A stretch of DNA of 64,000 nt from Lepagella muris (GTDB taxonomy: Bacteria > Bacteroidota > Bacteroidia > Bacteroidales > Muribaculaceae), in NCBI RefSeq assembly GCF_004793975.1, contig NZ_SRYB01000014.1, forward strand, positions 1 to 64,000, in the 5' to 3' direction. Below, in pieces: positions 26,104-34,444 of the stretch. The notes under the pieces are model-generated. The model was not told where the DNA came from and did not search any database. It saw nothing but the letters and a program-made list of their open reading frames with translations. Position 1 is the first letter of the stretch. Each line of letters begins with the position of its first letter. The translations under genes and the position numbers were made by a program.

Positions 26104-26511
26104 ATGGTAGACGAATCACTTAAAAATTACATCGAGACGTCAATTTTCCCGTTATATGACGATCTTGACGTTGCTCACCAACGCGATCACGTTGAGATGG
26201 TGATCAAGCTGAGCCTGTCAATAGCTGAAAACCTCAATGTCAACATGGACATGGTGTATGCGACAGCTGCATATCATGACACCGGACTTGTCAAAGAAAA
26301 TAAGAACCACAACATCACTTCCGGCAACATAGTCCGCGAAGACATGTGGCTACGCGATTGGTTTACGGAACAGCAGATCGAGACTATTGCTCAGGCTGTG
26401 GAAGACCACTACATGGCATCCGGCAACGAGCCGAGAAACATCTATGGAAAAATCATAGCAAAGGCAAACCCCATGGTCAACTGCCATGATAGGGTTCTAT
26501 GTGGACTGTGA
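26104..26511 (+). CDS. HD-domain phosphohydrolase, C-terminally truncated
   Basis: This 135-aa protein keeps the metal-binding HD core: AHQRDHVEMVIKLSLSIAE, ATAAYHDTGLVKE (the HD pair), and AVEDHYMASGNEPRNIYGKIIAKA. Homologues of this family normally continue for roughly 60 more residues after the YGKI segment. Here the frame runs into an unrelated tail (NPMVNCHDRVLCGL) that overlaps the 3' end of the convergent cation transporter by 35 bp. The junction near 26465 looks like a deletion or rearrangement that removed the C-terminus. Metal ligands survive, but activity is uncertain. Confidence 0.7.
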   Translation: MVDESLKNYIETSIFPLYDDLDVAHQRDHVEMVIKLSLSIAENLNVNMDMVYATAAYHDTGLVKENKNHNITSGNIVREDMWLRDWFTEQQIETIAQAVEDHYMASGNEPRNIYGKIIAKANPMVNCHDRVLCGL

Positions 26512-27391
26512 CAATCGACGTGTCATTCCCATATATATTGTGAATACCATTCTCCACCATTGTGGCAATGTCATGAGCCTCTTCTACCATTATCCGGGGA
26601 TTTACCTTGATATGAAGATCAACTATGACATTTGCCCCGCTTCGGCGGGTGCGAAGCCGGTGGAATGCGATGACTCCGGGGGTAGACATTATGGCATCGG
26701 AAATCTGATTCAGATCCTCTTCCGGCAATGATATCTCAAGCATCTCGCTGAGTGCCGGGCGTCCGATCTTTATCGCAACCACCATTATCAGCACTCCGAC
26801 TATTATTGCCGACAGCGGATCGCATATCCTGCCCATATCCCCAAGAAACATGGCTCCGGCTACCCCGCCAAACGTAGCTATTGATGAGAAGGAATCGCTT
26901 CGGTGGTGCCACGCATTAGCCACAACCACGTCAGAGTGTATCTTCTGCCCCACCCGACGGGTATATCTGTAAAGCCACTCCTTTATTACGATTGATGCGC
27001 CGCAAATGACAAGTGCCAATAATCCGGGACGCGCTATCTCCTCGCCATCAATCACGGCTATTACTTTATGCACTGATTCAACTATTATCTTTATGGCAAC
27101 GACAAGAAGCACTATCGACAGAAGGATGGTGGCAAGCGTCTCATATTTACCATGACCGTAAAGATGCTTGCTGTCTGGCTTCTTGCGGGCGATGCCTACC
27201 ATCACCAATACTATAAGGTCACTGAGAAAATCAGAGAATGAATGCACTCCGTCAGCGATGAGTGCCCCGCTCCTTGACATGGCACCCCCTACCACTTTAG
27301 CTAATCCGAGGGCTGCATTCCACCAGAATCCGACCCATGTGACATGGCGTGCCTCCTTTACACATTCTTCAGGAGTAAGTTCCTTCGACAT
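26477..27391 (-). CDS. Cation diffusion facilitator (CDF) transporter
   Basis: This 304-aa inner-membrane divalent-metal exporter has about six transmembrane helices and a C-terminal cytoplasmic metal-binding domain. The metal sites are ADGVHSFSDFLSD in TM2 and AWHHRSDSFSS in TM5 (each with an HxxxD pair). YGHGKYE follows TM2. The C-terminal ferredoxin-like domain includes IVDLHIKVNPRIMVEEAHDIA. Zn, Fe or Mn export is likely, and the metal cannot be assigned. A -7 box lies 17 bp upstream. The 3' end overlaps the truncated HD gene. Confidence 0.93.
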   Translation of the reverse strand: MSKELTPEECVKEARHVTWVGFWWNAALGLAKVVGGAMSRSGALIADGVHSFSDFLSDLIVLVMVGIARKKPDSKHLYGHGKYETLATILLSIVLLVVAIKIIVESVHKVIAVIDGEEIARPGLLALVICGASIVIKEWLYRYTRRVGQKIHSDVVVANAWHHRSDSFSSIATFGGVAGAMFLGDMGRICDPLSAIIVGVLIMVVAIKIGRPALSEMLEISLPEEDLNQISDAIMSTPGVIAFHRLRTRRSGANVIVDLHIKVNPRIMVEEAHDIATMVENGIHNIYGNDTSIVTVHIEPYHGS

Positions 27392-27407
27392 ATTTATATT
27401 TTTTTGA

Positions 27408-27415
27408 CAAAGTTA
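27408..27415 (-). promoter_or_regulatory. -7 promoter element for the CDF transporter
   Basis: TAACTTTG on the minus strand, 17 bp before the ATG, matches the -7 consensus. No -33 box is clear. Confidence 0.5.
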
Positions 27416-27459
27416 GTAATTTTTTATGAGACGGAGCCTTAAATGACTCCTATTTGAAA

Positions 27460-27478
27460 TGAAGTTGTATAAACTTCA
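27460..27478. repeat. 19-bp palindrome TGAAGTT-N5-AACTTCA, copy 2
   Basis: It has perfect 7-bp arms with spacer GTATA, in the divergent spacer between the CDF and rhodanese genes and 4 bp upstream of the rhodanese -33 box. Confidence 0.6.
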
Positions 27479-27481
27479 ACA

Positions 27482-27513
27482 TTTGGCAATTTAACAAAGT
27501 TGTAGTATCTTTG
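27482..27513 (+). promoter_or_regulatory. Promoter of the rhodanese gene
   Basis: TTTG (27482-27485) and TATCTTTG (27506-27513) are 20 bp apart. The leader is about 44 nt. The palindrome at 27460-27478 abuts the -33 box. Confidence 0.7.
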
Positions 27514-27560
27514 TTTTTCGTTTGAACAACAAACTGTATTCTAACAAAAATAATTTGATT

Positions 27561-27950
27561 ATGGCGATTCTCAAAACCATCTGTGCCATCGCTGCTGTCG
27601 TAATGATCGGATGCGGTGGGAAATCTGATTCCAATGTGGAGGTGGTGCCCCCCCGGCAATATCAAAGTATGCTTGACAATGATCCCAATGCATACCTTGT
27701 AGATGCACGCAAGCCGGATGAATATGCAGCTGGCCATCTGAAGGGTGCACATCTTATAAATTGGCTCGATACGGATACCTTCAAGCAAAGTTTCGAAGAT
27801 TTTGACAAATCGAAAACCATCTACATATATTGCCGTAGCGGAAGAAGAAGCAATGAGGCTGCCGTATGGCTTGCCGGAAACGGATATAGAGTAGTTGACT
27901 TGAAAGGTGGCATTCTGGAATGGAACGCCGAAGGCATGCCTACAGAATAG
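27561..27950 (+). CDS. Rhodanese-like lipoprotein
   Basis: This 129-aa protein has a signal segment MAILKTICAIAAVVMIGC with a lipobox Cys at 18, then a single rhodanese domain: YLVDARKPDEYAAGHLKGAHLI and the active-site loop IYCRSGRRS, with Cys as the persulfide carrier. It would act in the periplasm in sulfur transfer or thiol detoxification. The Met at MAILK is preferred because it begins the signal. The GH67 gene starts 40 bp after its stop, so the two may share a transcript. Confidence 0.88.
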   Translation: MAILKTICAIAAVVMIGCGGKSDSNVEVVPPRQYQSMLDNDPNAYLVDARKPDEYAAGHLKGAHLINWLDTDTFKQSFEDFDKSKTIYIYCRSGRRSNEAAVWLAGNGYRVVDLKGGILEWNAEGMPTE

Positions 27951-27990
27951 CCCTATTCCAAATCATAACACACAACCGATAATACCTTAT

Positions 27991-30063
27991 ATGAAACGCT
28001 TTCCTTATAAACTCAAATCATTATTGGTGGCATTGATATGCCTACCTAATGCCCTGACCGCAATTGCCGACAACGGTCATAACCTATGGCTAAATGACTC
28101 TGACCGACACACCTCCCCGCAAGTCTCGATTACCGGAAAAAGAAACGACTCTCCCACACTACGCATAGCTGAGAATGAATTGAAACGCATCGGCTGGGAG
28201 GGTGCGACCACGTTCGACACCGGGAAACGTGATATGCCGGAAGGGGCATACTCAATCATGCGTACCGGCGGAGGAGCCACCACAATATCCGCATCCTCAC
28301 CCATAGGCGTGCTTTACGCCGTATATGAACTTGACCGCATGATGCGCTGTCAGCAGGATATTCTAAATATCAACGTGAAGGAATCGCCTGCCTACAGATA
28401 CCGTGTGCTCAACCATTGGGATAATCCCGACGGCACAATCGAACGCGGCTATGCCGGATTCTCTATATGGAAATGGGACGAATTGCCGGATGTAGTCTCC
28501 CCCCGTTATGAGGAATATGCACGTGCGTGTGCCTCCGTAGGTATAAATGCCTCCGTTCTCAACAACGTGAATGCAAAACCGATAATCCTCTCTGATGAAT
28601 ATCTCTCCAAGATAAAGGTAATAGCCGATCAGTTCCGTCCTTACGGCGTGAAAGTATTCCTTTCTGTGAATTTCGCATCGCCTAAAGTATTGGGAGGATT
28701 AGCCACCGCCGACCCTTTCGACAAGGAAGTGAAAGCATGGTGGAAGGCAAAAGCGAAAGAGATCTATTCCCTTATTCCTGATTTCGGTGGATTCCTTGTG
28801 AAAGCCAACAGTGAGGGTGAGGCAGGACCTTGCGACTACGGGCGCACCCACGTTGACGGCGCCAACATGCTTGCCGACGCCCTGCGCCCTCATGGAGGCA
28901 TTGTGATGTGGCGTGCATTCGTATATGCCCCCTCCAGCCCCGACCGCGTGATGCAGGCATACGATGAGTTCAAGCCATTTGACGGCAAGTTTAAGGACAA
29001 CGTGATCATTCAGGTGAAGAACGGTCCGATAGATTTCCAACCACGCGAGCCATTCAGCCCCCTGTTCGGAAGTATGCCCAAGACAAATCTGATGGTGGAG
29101 TTCCAGATAACTCAGGAATATCTTGGTGCGTCAAACCATCTTTGCTATCTCGCTCCGCTATTCAAGGAGACTCTTGATGCCGACACCCACAGGATGCCTG
29201 CCAAGTCAACGATAAAGGAGATCACTGCGTCAAACGACCGTCTGTCGGCTATCGCCGGAGTCGCAAACATCGGAGATGACCCCAACTGGTGCGGACATCT
29301 GTTTGCCCAATCAAACTGGTATGCCTTCGGACGCCTTGCCTGGAATCCCGACATGAAAGCTGATGAAATAGCCGCTGAATGGCTAAAGCTCACGCTATCT
29401 GCCGACCCGGCATTCGTAAGCCCTATGACCCACCTCATGATGGAAAGCCGCGAAGCCGTGGTGAACTACATGATGCCCATGGGACTACACCATATCTTCG
29501 CACGCGACCATCACTACGGACCCGCTCCATGGTTTGAGATGCCCGACATGAGACGCGACTGGACTGCCACTTACTATCACCAGGCAGATGCCGACGGCAT
29601 AGGATTTGACAGAACTATGGCGACAGGATCAGGCGCGACATCTCAATATGCCGAGCCTATACGCTTAATGTTTGAAAATAAGGCGACTTGTCCGGATAAG
29701 TATCTACTATGGTTTCATCATGTGGCATGGACCGACAAGACACAAAACGGTCTGACTCTATGGGAGGATATATGCCGCCATTATGACAAAGGTCTGCAAC
29801 AAGCCCGACAATTCCAGATAGCTTGGGACAAAATGCGCCCATACGTCGATAGCGAGAAGTTTGCCCATGTAGGCGACAAACTGAAGATTCAGACTCACGA
29901 TGCGCAATGGTGGAAAGATGCCTGTCTGCTATATTTCCAGAGCATCAACCATCTGCCATTCCCCGACGATATGGAACGTCCGGTATATGATCTTGACAGA
30001 TTAAAGAAGGTGGATCTTCCCCTAAAACTGCATGGTTGCCCTACACGCGACATGTTGCCCTAA
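27991..30063 (+). CDS. GH67 alpha-glucuronidase
   Basis: This 690-aa secreted enzyme removes 4-O-methyl-glucuronic acid side groups from xylan fragments. A signal peptide (residues 1-28, ending TAIADNG) precedes the GH67 N-terminal domain. The catalytic barrel shows HWDNPDGTIERGYAG (~145), FGGFLVKANSEGEAGP with the acid Glu (~270), VEFQITQEYLG (~370) and NWCGHLFAQSNWYAFGRLAW (~430). The C-terminal all-helical domain includes NYMMPMGLHHIF and WFHHVAW. It follows the rhodanese gene. No xylanase or SusCD genes are nearby, so it is not in a visible xylan utilisation locus. Confidence 0.92.
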   Translation: MKRFPYKLKSLLVALICLPNALTAIADNGHNLWLNDSDRHTSPQVSITGKRNDSPTLRIAENELKRIGWEGATTFDTGKRDMPEGAYSIMRTGGGATTISASSPIGVLYAVYELDRMMRCQQDILNINVKESPAYRYRVLNHWDNPDGTIERGYAGFSIWKWDELPDVVSPRYEEYARACASVGINASVLNNVNAKPIILSDEYLSKIKVIADQFRPYGVKVFLSVNFASPKVLGGLATADPFDKEVKAWWKAKAKEIYSLIPDFGGFLVKANSEGEAGPCDYGRTHVDGANMLADALRPHGGIVMWRAFVYAPSSPDRVMQAYDEFKPFDGKFKDNVIIQVKNGPIDFQPREPFSPLFGSMPKTNLMVEFQITQEYLGASNHLCYLAPLFKETLDADTHRMPAKSTIKEITASNDRLSAIAGVANIGDDPNWCGHLFAQSNWYAFGRLAWNPDMKADEIAAEWLKLTLSADPAFVSPMTHLMMESREAVVNYMMPMGLHHIFARDHHYGPAPWFEMPDMRRDWTATYYHQADADGIGFDRTMATGSGATSQYAEPIRLMFENKATCPDKYLLWFHHVAWTDKTQNGLTLWEDICRHYDKGLQQARQFQIAWDKMRPYVDSEKFAHVGDKLKIQTHDAQWWKDACLLYFQSINHLPFPDDMERPVYDLDRLKKVDLPLKLHGCPTRDMLP

Positions 30064-30064
30064 C

Positions 30065-30181
30065 GTATTCAACAACGGCACCGTGGTCGGCGTGCTTGAC
30101 ATTGACAGCGAATTTCTATCCACGTTTGATGCTACCGATGCCGAATGGCTTGAAAAGATTGCCGCGCTCATCGCGATATGA
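30065..30181 (+). pseudogene. Remnant of free-methionine-(R)-sulfoxide reductase (GAF domain)
   Basis: Directly after the GH67 stop, in another frame, 38 codons read VFNNGTVVGVLDIDSE followed by FDATDAEWLEKIAALI and a stop. GVLDIDSE followed by F-D-x-T-D and W-L-E-K-I is the signature C-terminus of GAF-type fRMsr proteins. There is no start codon and the N-terminal two thirds are gone. This is a decayed fragment left by a deletion next to the GH67 gene. Its tail overlaps the convergent cobyric acid synthase gene by 14 bp. Confidence 0.75.
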
Positions 30182-31646
30182 TATCATACAACTGGGGAAT
30201 ATCCACGTATTCCCTTATCCTATCAGCGAGTAGATCATATTGACGCTCCTTAAACTCTCGGTAATCCTCTGCTTCCGACTCGGCAGAATCCTTCATATAC
30301 GGTCGAAGCAGATAATCGATCACCTCCTTATTATCCAAGATGCCATGCAGGTAGGTGCCGAAACATCTCTCTCCAACCATGCAACCCTCCGCAGATCCAT
30401 CTTCCAATATATTGACGGCATGACATTCCCCCACCGGGAGCGTCGTGCCGGCATGTATTTCATACCCTTTGTTTATGCAATCCCCATTCATAAACCGGAA
30501 ATTGATCTGACGTGTGGTCTTATCTGACGTGATCTCTGTTTTTACCGGAAGAATACCCAATCCGGGTAAAAATCGAATATCTCCCTCTACGTTATGCGGA
30601 TCGCTCACCTCCACACCCATCATCTGATAACCTCCACATATCCCTATGACTGTCTTCCCTTCCTCGTATGCTTTCACCACTGCCTGTGCCATACCCGACT
30701 TACGGATATGGTATAAATCATCAATCGTGGATTTCGTGCCGGGAATAATCACTATGTCCGCTTCCGAGATATCCTCCGGATTGACGGCATAGTATAATCT
30801 CACATCAGGCATACGTTCCAACATATCAAAGTCGGTATAATTGGAAATATGCTTCAGAAGCACAACTGCAATCCTCACTTTCCCTTCCCCGTTTCCCGTC
30901 TTATTCTTAATCTTAAGAGCCACGGAATCCTCCTCCTCAATATAGACATCATCCATATATGGCACCACTCCTATGACCGGAACTCCACATATCTCCTCCA
31001 TCAATCTCCTTCCGGACTTAAATAGGCTCATATCTCCCCGGAATTTATTGATTATTATCCCTTTTATCCGTCTTCTGTCCTCCTCCGACTGCAACATTAT
31101 TGACCCGTAGGCACTCGCAAAGACTCCACCACGGTCAATATCCGCCACGAGTATCACTTTCGCATCGGCATAAGCCGCCATCGACATATTGACAATATCC
31201 CTTTTCCGCAGGTTAAGTTCAGAGATACTTCCCGCCCCCTCCATCACAATCGGGTTATACTGTTGCGACAAGCGGTCGTATGCCAAATGTGCCACATCGC
31301 GCAAGAAATCCTTACCGTCTGTCGAAAAATATGTCTTAGCATCCGTATTACCATACGGACGACCGTTTACAATCACCTGCGAACGCAACTCACCCGACGG
31401 CTTCAACAGAATCGGGTTCATGTCAGTGGTGCATTCCAATCCGGCTGCCTCCGCCTGAACAGCCTGCGCCCGTCCTATCTCCTTGCCGTCAGGCGTGGCA
31501 TAAGAATTAAGTGCCATATTCTGTGCCTTAAAAGGTGCCGGAGCATAACCATCCTGACGAAATATACGGCACAGTCCTGTCGCAATCATACTTTTCCCAA
31601 CGTCGCTACCAGTCCCGACAAACATGACCGATGATAATTTTTCCAT
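30168..31646 (-). CDS. cobQ: Cobyric acid synthase
   Basis: This 492-aa cytoplasmic amidotransferase aminates four side-chain carboxylates of adenosylcobyrinate a,c-diamide using glutamine. The N-terminal synthase half has FVGTGSDVGKS (P-loop), PFKAQNMALNSY and VMEGAGSISELNLR. The C-terminal glutaminase half has GICGGYQMMG (nucleophilic Cys, ~330) and YLHGILDN (catalytic His, ~435). Length and motifs are complete. No other cobalamin genes are in the window, so it is either an isolated member of a scattered pathway or part of corrinoid remodelling. Confidence 0.93.
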   Translation of the reverse strand: MEKLSSVMFVGTGSDVGKSMIATGLCRIFRQDGYAPAPFKAQNMALNSYATPDGKEIGRAQAVQAEAAGLECTTDMNPILLKPSGELRSQVIVNGRPYGNTDAKTYFSTDGKDFLRDVAHLAYDRLSQQYNPIVMEGAGSISELNLRKRDIVNMSMAAYADAKVILVADIDRGGVFASAYGSIMLQSEEDRRRIKGIIINKFRGDMSLFKSGRRLMEEICGVPVIGVVPYMDDVYIEEEDSVALKIKNKTGNGEGKVRIAVVLLKHISNYTDFDMLERMPDVRLYYAVNPEDISEADIVIIPGTKSTIDDLYHIRKSGMAQAVVKAYEEGKTVIGICGGYQMMGVEVSDPHNVEGDIRFLPGLGILPVKTEITSDKTTRQINFRFMNGDCINKGYEIHAGTTLPVGECHAVNILEDGSAEGCMVGERCFGTYLHGILDNKEVIDYLLRPYMKDSAESEAEDYREFKERQYDLLADRIREYVDIPQLYDIISR

Positions 31647-31732
31647 TGTTACAATATATAATTCAGTCGTATTATTATGCTGTGATTACTTGATTTATGA
31701 GTTTAACGTAGTTTATGTGGATTTATTGACTT

Positions 31733-32206
31733 TCATACTTCGTCTCCTTCCTCGTCAATACGATTTACTTTCCAATAGCCGGACTTGTTACTGCCGATAC
31801 GTTCAATGACAGCAAGTTTGCGAAGAGTGGCTATATGGTTGCGAACCATACGCCCACTTATTCCTAATGCTTCACCTATGAGGTCGGCACTTGCTCCGGG
31901 AGTATTGTTAAGAAGAGATGCTATATGCCAGGCTACCTCCGATACTTGTGGATATTGTGAACGGATTTTATTGGGAAATATATTAGGAATATTATTAGGA
32001 AATTTACCTTGAAGTTTAATAGGAACAAACTCTACTGCATTATTAACATTATCAGCTTCACCACGAGTTAGTGCAGCGAGGACTTCGCCGAGCATAAACT
32101 CAATGAATGGGGTTGACTCTCCGGCAGAAGTCGATGCTGCTATGGCATCATAATAGGCTTGTTGATTGGCGAGAGTTATTCTCTTCGGAGTCGTATTATA
32201 TTGCAA
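31733..32206 (-). pseudogene. C-terminal remnant of a Fic family protein
   Basis: The frame encodes QQAYYDAIAASTSAGESTPFIEFMLGEVL, the characteristic segment just after the Fic core. A winged-helix region follows (PGASADLIGEALGISGRMVRNHIATLRKLAVIERIG). The catalytic HxFx(D/E)GNGR loop and everything before it are absent. The open frame begins at a TTG that is part of a TATCTTTG promoter-like box, and the first in-frame ATG lies 37 codons in. This looks like a 5'-truncated gene, although the wHTH part could still be made as a small DNA-binding protein. Confidence 0.65.
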
Positions 32207-32298
32207 AGATATATTAAAATTAGAGTTAATCTGACATTTCGCATGATTTTTTGAAGGTCTGATTGATTGTCTTAAAAAATCCTTTCACATTGCCGTTA

Positions 32299-32329
32299 TT
32301 GTCGGATTTACCCAAATTTATTATTTTTG
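32299..32329 (+). promoter_or_regulatory. Promoter of the EFR1 gene with a repeat-filled leader
   Basis: TTG (32299-32301) and TATTTTTG (32322-32329) are 20 bp apart. The predicted leader is about 230 nt. It starts at a TGAAACGTTTCA palindrome (32335-32346) and contains the 19-bp palindrome and a full copy of the 140-bp palindromic repeat. Confidence 0.6.
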
Positions 32330-32384
32330 CAGTCTGAAACGTTTCAAATGAAGCATTATTGAAATTATTCAACCAGACAAGCAT

Positions 32385-32403
32385 TGAAGTTTAGACAACT
32401 TCA
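32385..32403. repeat. 19-bp palindrome TGAAGTT-N5-AACTTCA, copy 3
   Basis: The arms are perfect and the spacer TAGAC is the reverse complement of copy 1's GTCTA, so this copy is in the opposite orientation. It lies in the divergent spacer between the Fic remnant and EFR1. Confidence 0.6.
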
Positions 32404-32410
32404 GTATTTC

Positions 32411-32551
32411 ACTTAAATGGTTTAAGGTTTAATGTTTATGGTTTATGATCATTAAATTTTGTATAATGAAAAGATTCGTGGATTTTCGTGAATCTTAAAC
32501 CTTAAACTATAAACTTTAAACCACTGAAGTGCAGCTTGCGAAACTTCAGTC
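32411..32551 (-). repeat. Dispersed ~140-bp palindromic repeat, copy a
   Basis: This unit is nearly identical, in reverse orientation, to 57410-57549 and 60437-60575. It contains nested inverted repeats of TTTAAGGTTTAA-type heptamers around AAGATTC...GAATCTT. It ends 14 bp before the EFR1 start codon, so it would form a large hairpin in the mRNA leader. Confidence 0.8.
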
Positions 32552-32565
32552 ACTAATTATAAATC

Positions 32566-33318
32566 ATGAATGTATCTGTATTGCATTTCAGCCCCACAGG
32601 GGGCACTCTGAAATGTGCAAAAATTATGGCATGTGCCCTGACAGAGACTCCGAATTTCATTGACCTTTCCAATCATGAATTTTCGGGAGCATCTTTCGGA
32701 GAGGATGATCTCGTGATCATTGCCGTTCCATCTTTCGGAGGAAGGGTCCCGCCCACTGCTGCCGAACGATTGAAACTTCTAACCGGAAACGGTGCAATAG
32801 CTGTACTGATGACAGTATATGGCAACCGCGAATTTGAGGATACTTTAGTGGAATTGGAAGACTTGACAAAAGAACGGGATTTCAATATCATAGCTGCCGT
32901 AGCTGCCGTGGCGCAGCACTCCATAGTCAATTCAATAGCCACCGACCGTCCCGACACAAAAGACAGCCTTATCCTTGCAATGTTTGCCAAGAAACTGAAA
33001 GAGAAAATCAGCAAGGAGAATCTCAAGTCACCGAAGATTCCCGGTAACCGTCCCTATCGCAAACTCGGATCATGGTTCAAACCCAAGACTTCCCGCTCAT
33101 GCAACAAATGCGGACTATGCGCCAAAGAATGTCCCGTAGGGGCAATATCTATGGATTCTCCAAAGAAAGTGGATAAGAAATTGTGCATCGGTTGCATGAG
33201 ATGCGTGAGTATATGTCCATCCCATTCAAAACATCTTTCATGGTTTATAATGTGGATGGCAAAACGCAAACTCACCAAACTATGCATTGAGAGAAAAGAA
33301 CCGAGACTATATCTGTGA
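32566..33318 (+). CDS. EFR1 family ferrodoxin
   Basis: This 250-aa electron-transfer protein fuses a flavodoxin-like domain to a 2[4Fe-4S] ferredoxin. The flavodoxin part starts VSVLHFSPTGGTLKCAK and includes AVPSFGGRVPP. The ferredoxin part has CNKCGLCAKECP (~183) and CIGCMRCVSICP (~208), with a basic C-terminal tail. EFR1 proteins are common in anaerobes, and their partners are mostly unknown. The leader contains a whole dispersed repeat just before the start codon. Confidence 0.92.
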   Translation: MNVSVLHFSPTGGTLKCAKIMACALTETPNFIDLSNHEFSGASFGEDDLVIIAVPSFGGRVPPTAAERLKLLTGNGAIAVLMTVYGNREFEDTLVELEDLTKERDFNIIAAVAAVAQHSIVNSIATDRPDTKDSLILAMFAKKLKEKISKENLKSPKIPGNRPYRKLGSWFKPKTSRSCNKCGLCAKECPVGAISMDSPKKVDKKLCIGCMRCVSICPSHSKHLSWFIMWMAKRKLTKLCIERKEPRLYL

Positions 33319-33387
33319 AGTTTTTTGAAAATTTTTTCTTTTTTCGTGCAAGGTTTTCAACTAATACGGATTTAGAAGGCAGAAGTT

Positions 33388-33568
33388 AGTAATCGTAAAA
33401 AAATAAGTTGTGAAAGTTTGGCGCATATTTCCGAGGGATTTCGGAGTAAGGAAGATGGAGCATAGCGGGCTATGCGACTGATTCCGCGCTCCGAAAGCAC
33501 CGGAAAGATGCTGCCACAAGAAAAAATTTACATTTATAACTTTAACAAGTTATTTTTTGAAGATTACT
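33388..33568 (+). mobile_element. MITE-like element, long copy (181 bp)
   Basis: The unit begins AGTAATCGTAAAAAAATAAG and ends with the imperfect inverted counterpart (TTATTTTTTGAAGATTACT), giving terminal inverted repeats of about 31 bp with a few mismatches. It encodes no protein. The centre carries the palindrome GCATAG-CGGG-CTATGC. A 128-bp internal-deletion copy lies at 36309-36436 in the same orientation. It fills most of the 33319-33615 spacer. Confidence 0.75.
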
Positions 33569-33615
33569 TAATCAAAACTTCTACATCATGATCTGAAAAC
33601 CATATAATTCTTTTT

Positions 33616-34347
33616 ATGAAAAAAGCAAAACTTCTAATCTCTTCCATCCTCTTGATGGCATCATCCGTAGCATTCCAATCATGCAGCAGCGATGACAACG
33701 ATTCCTGGGACATGTACCGTCCCACCGCTCTTGTGACAGTATGTCCCACTTCTGACGGCGGCTTCATAATGCAGCTCGACAACAACACCACCCTCTACCC
33801 TACAAATATGGATAAATCCCCATACGGCTCAAAAGAGGTAAGGGCTTTGGTGAACTATGATGAAGACAACCTGGAGAAAAGCGACCGTAAGGATGTGCAT
33901 GTAAACTGGATTGACAGCATTCGCACAAAATTTCCGGAGATATACATTGACGAGACCAGCAACGATAAGTTTGGAAATGATCCCGTCGAGATTGTCAACG
34001 ACTGGGTGACTGTAGCAGAAGACGGCTATCTCACCATGCGACTGAGAGCCCTCTGGGGAAACAACAGCAAACCTCACTCTTTCCACCTCGTGTCAGGAAA
34101 GAATCCGGAAGATCCGTTCGAGCTTGAACTACGCCACAACAACAACGGCGATATCGGCAATAATCTCGGGGATATTTTGATTGCTTTCAATCTGAATGAA
34201 CTCCCACGCAACGGATCTGACAACGTGAAACTGAAGATCCATTGGAAATCGTTCCAAGGCGACAAATCTCATGAATTTGATCTCGCTCTTCGTCATATCA
34301 CGATTGACGACATAAAGGATATTCTCCCTGCAAGTATGATAAAATAA
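33616..34347 (+). CDS. NigD-like lipoprotein
   Basis: This 243-aa lipoprotein has signal peptide MKKAKLLISSILLMASSVAF and lipobox QSC (Cys 23), then an N-terminal domain with TALVTVCPTSDGGFIMQLDNNTTL and a C-terminal beta-sandwich. The pattern matches NigD-like proteins of Bacteroidota, some linked to bacteriocin immunity loci, though most members have no assigned role. It lies about 100 bp upstream of an ECF sigma gene in the same direction with a strong hairpin between. Confidence 0.8.
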   Translation: MKKAKLLISSILLMASSVAFQSCSSDDNDSWDMYRPTALVTVCPTSDGGFIMQLDNNTTLYPTNMDKSPYGSKEVRALVNYDEDNLEKSDRKDVHVNWIDSIRTKFPEIYIDETSNDKFGNDPVEIVNDWVTVAEDGYLTMRLRALWGNNSKPHSFHLVSGKNPEDPFELELRHNNNGDIGNNLGDILIAFNLNELPRNGSDNVKLKIHWKSFQGDKSHEFDLALRHITIDDIKDILPASMIK

Positions 34348-34393
34348 GATAATCTCTTGGCAGATTGAGGGATACACCCTCATAATCGACTCT

Positions 34394-34427
34394 TATAGGT
34401 GGCGCACAAGAACGTGTGCCACCTATA
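34394..34427 (+). terminator. Strong hairpin between NigD-like and ECF sigma genes
   Basis: TATAGGTGGCGCAC pairs with GTGTGCCACCTATA with one mismatch and a 6-nt loop, followed by AAAACTTT. It ends 17 bp before the sigma ATG, so it may terminate the upstream transcript, or in read-through mRNA occlude the sigma start. Confidence 0.6.
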
Positions 34428-34444
34428 AAACTTTCCACTACACT

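Noticed and set aside
30036..30233. 65-aa plus-strand ORF after GH67
   Set aside because: It is out of frame with the fRMsr remnant, which explains the same bases.
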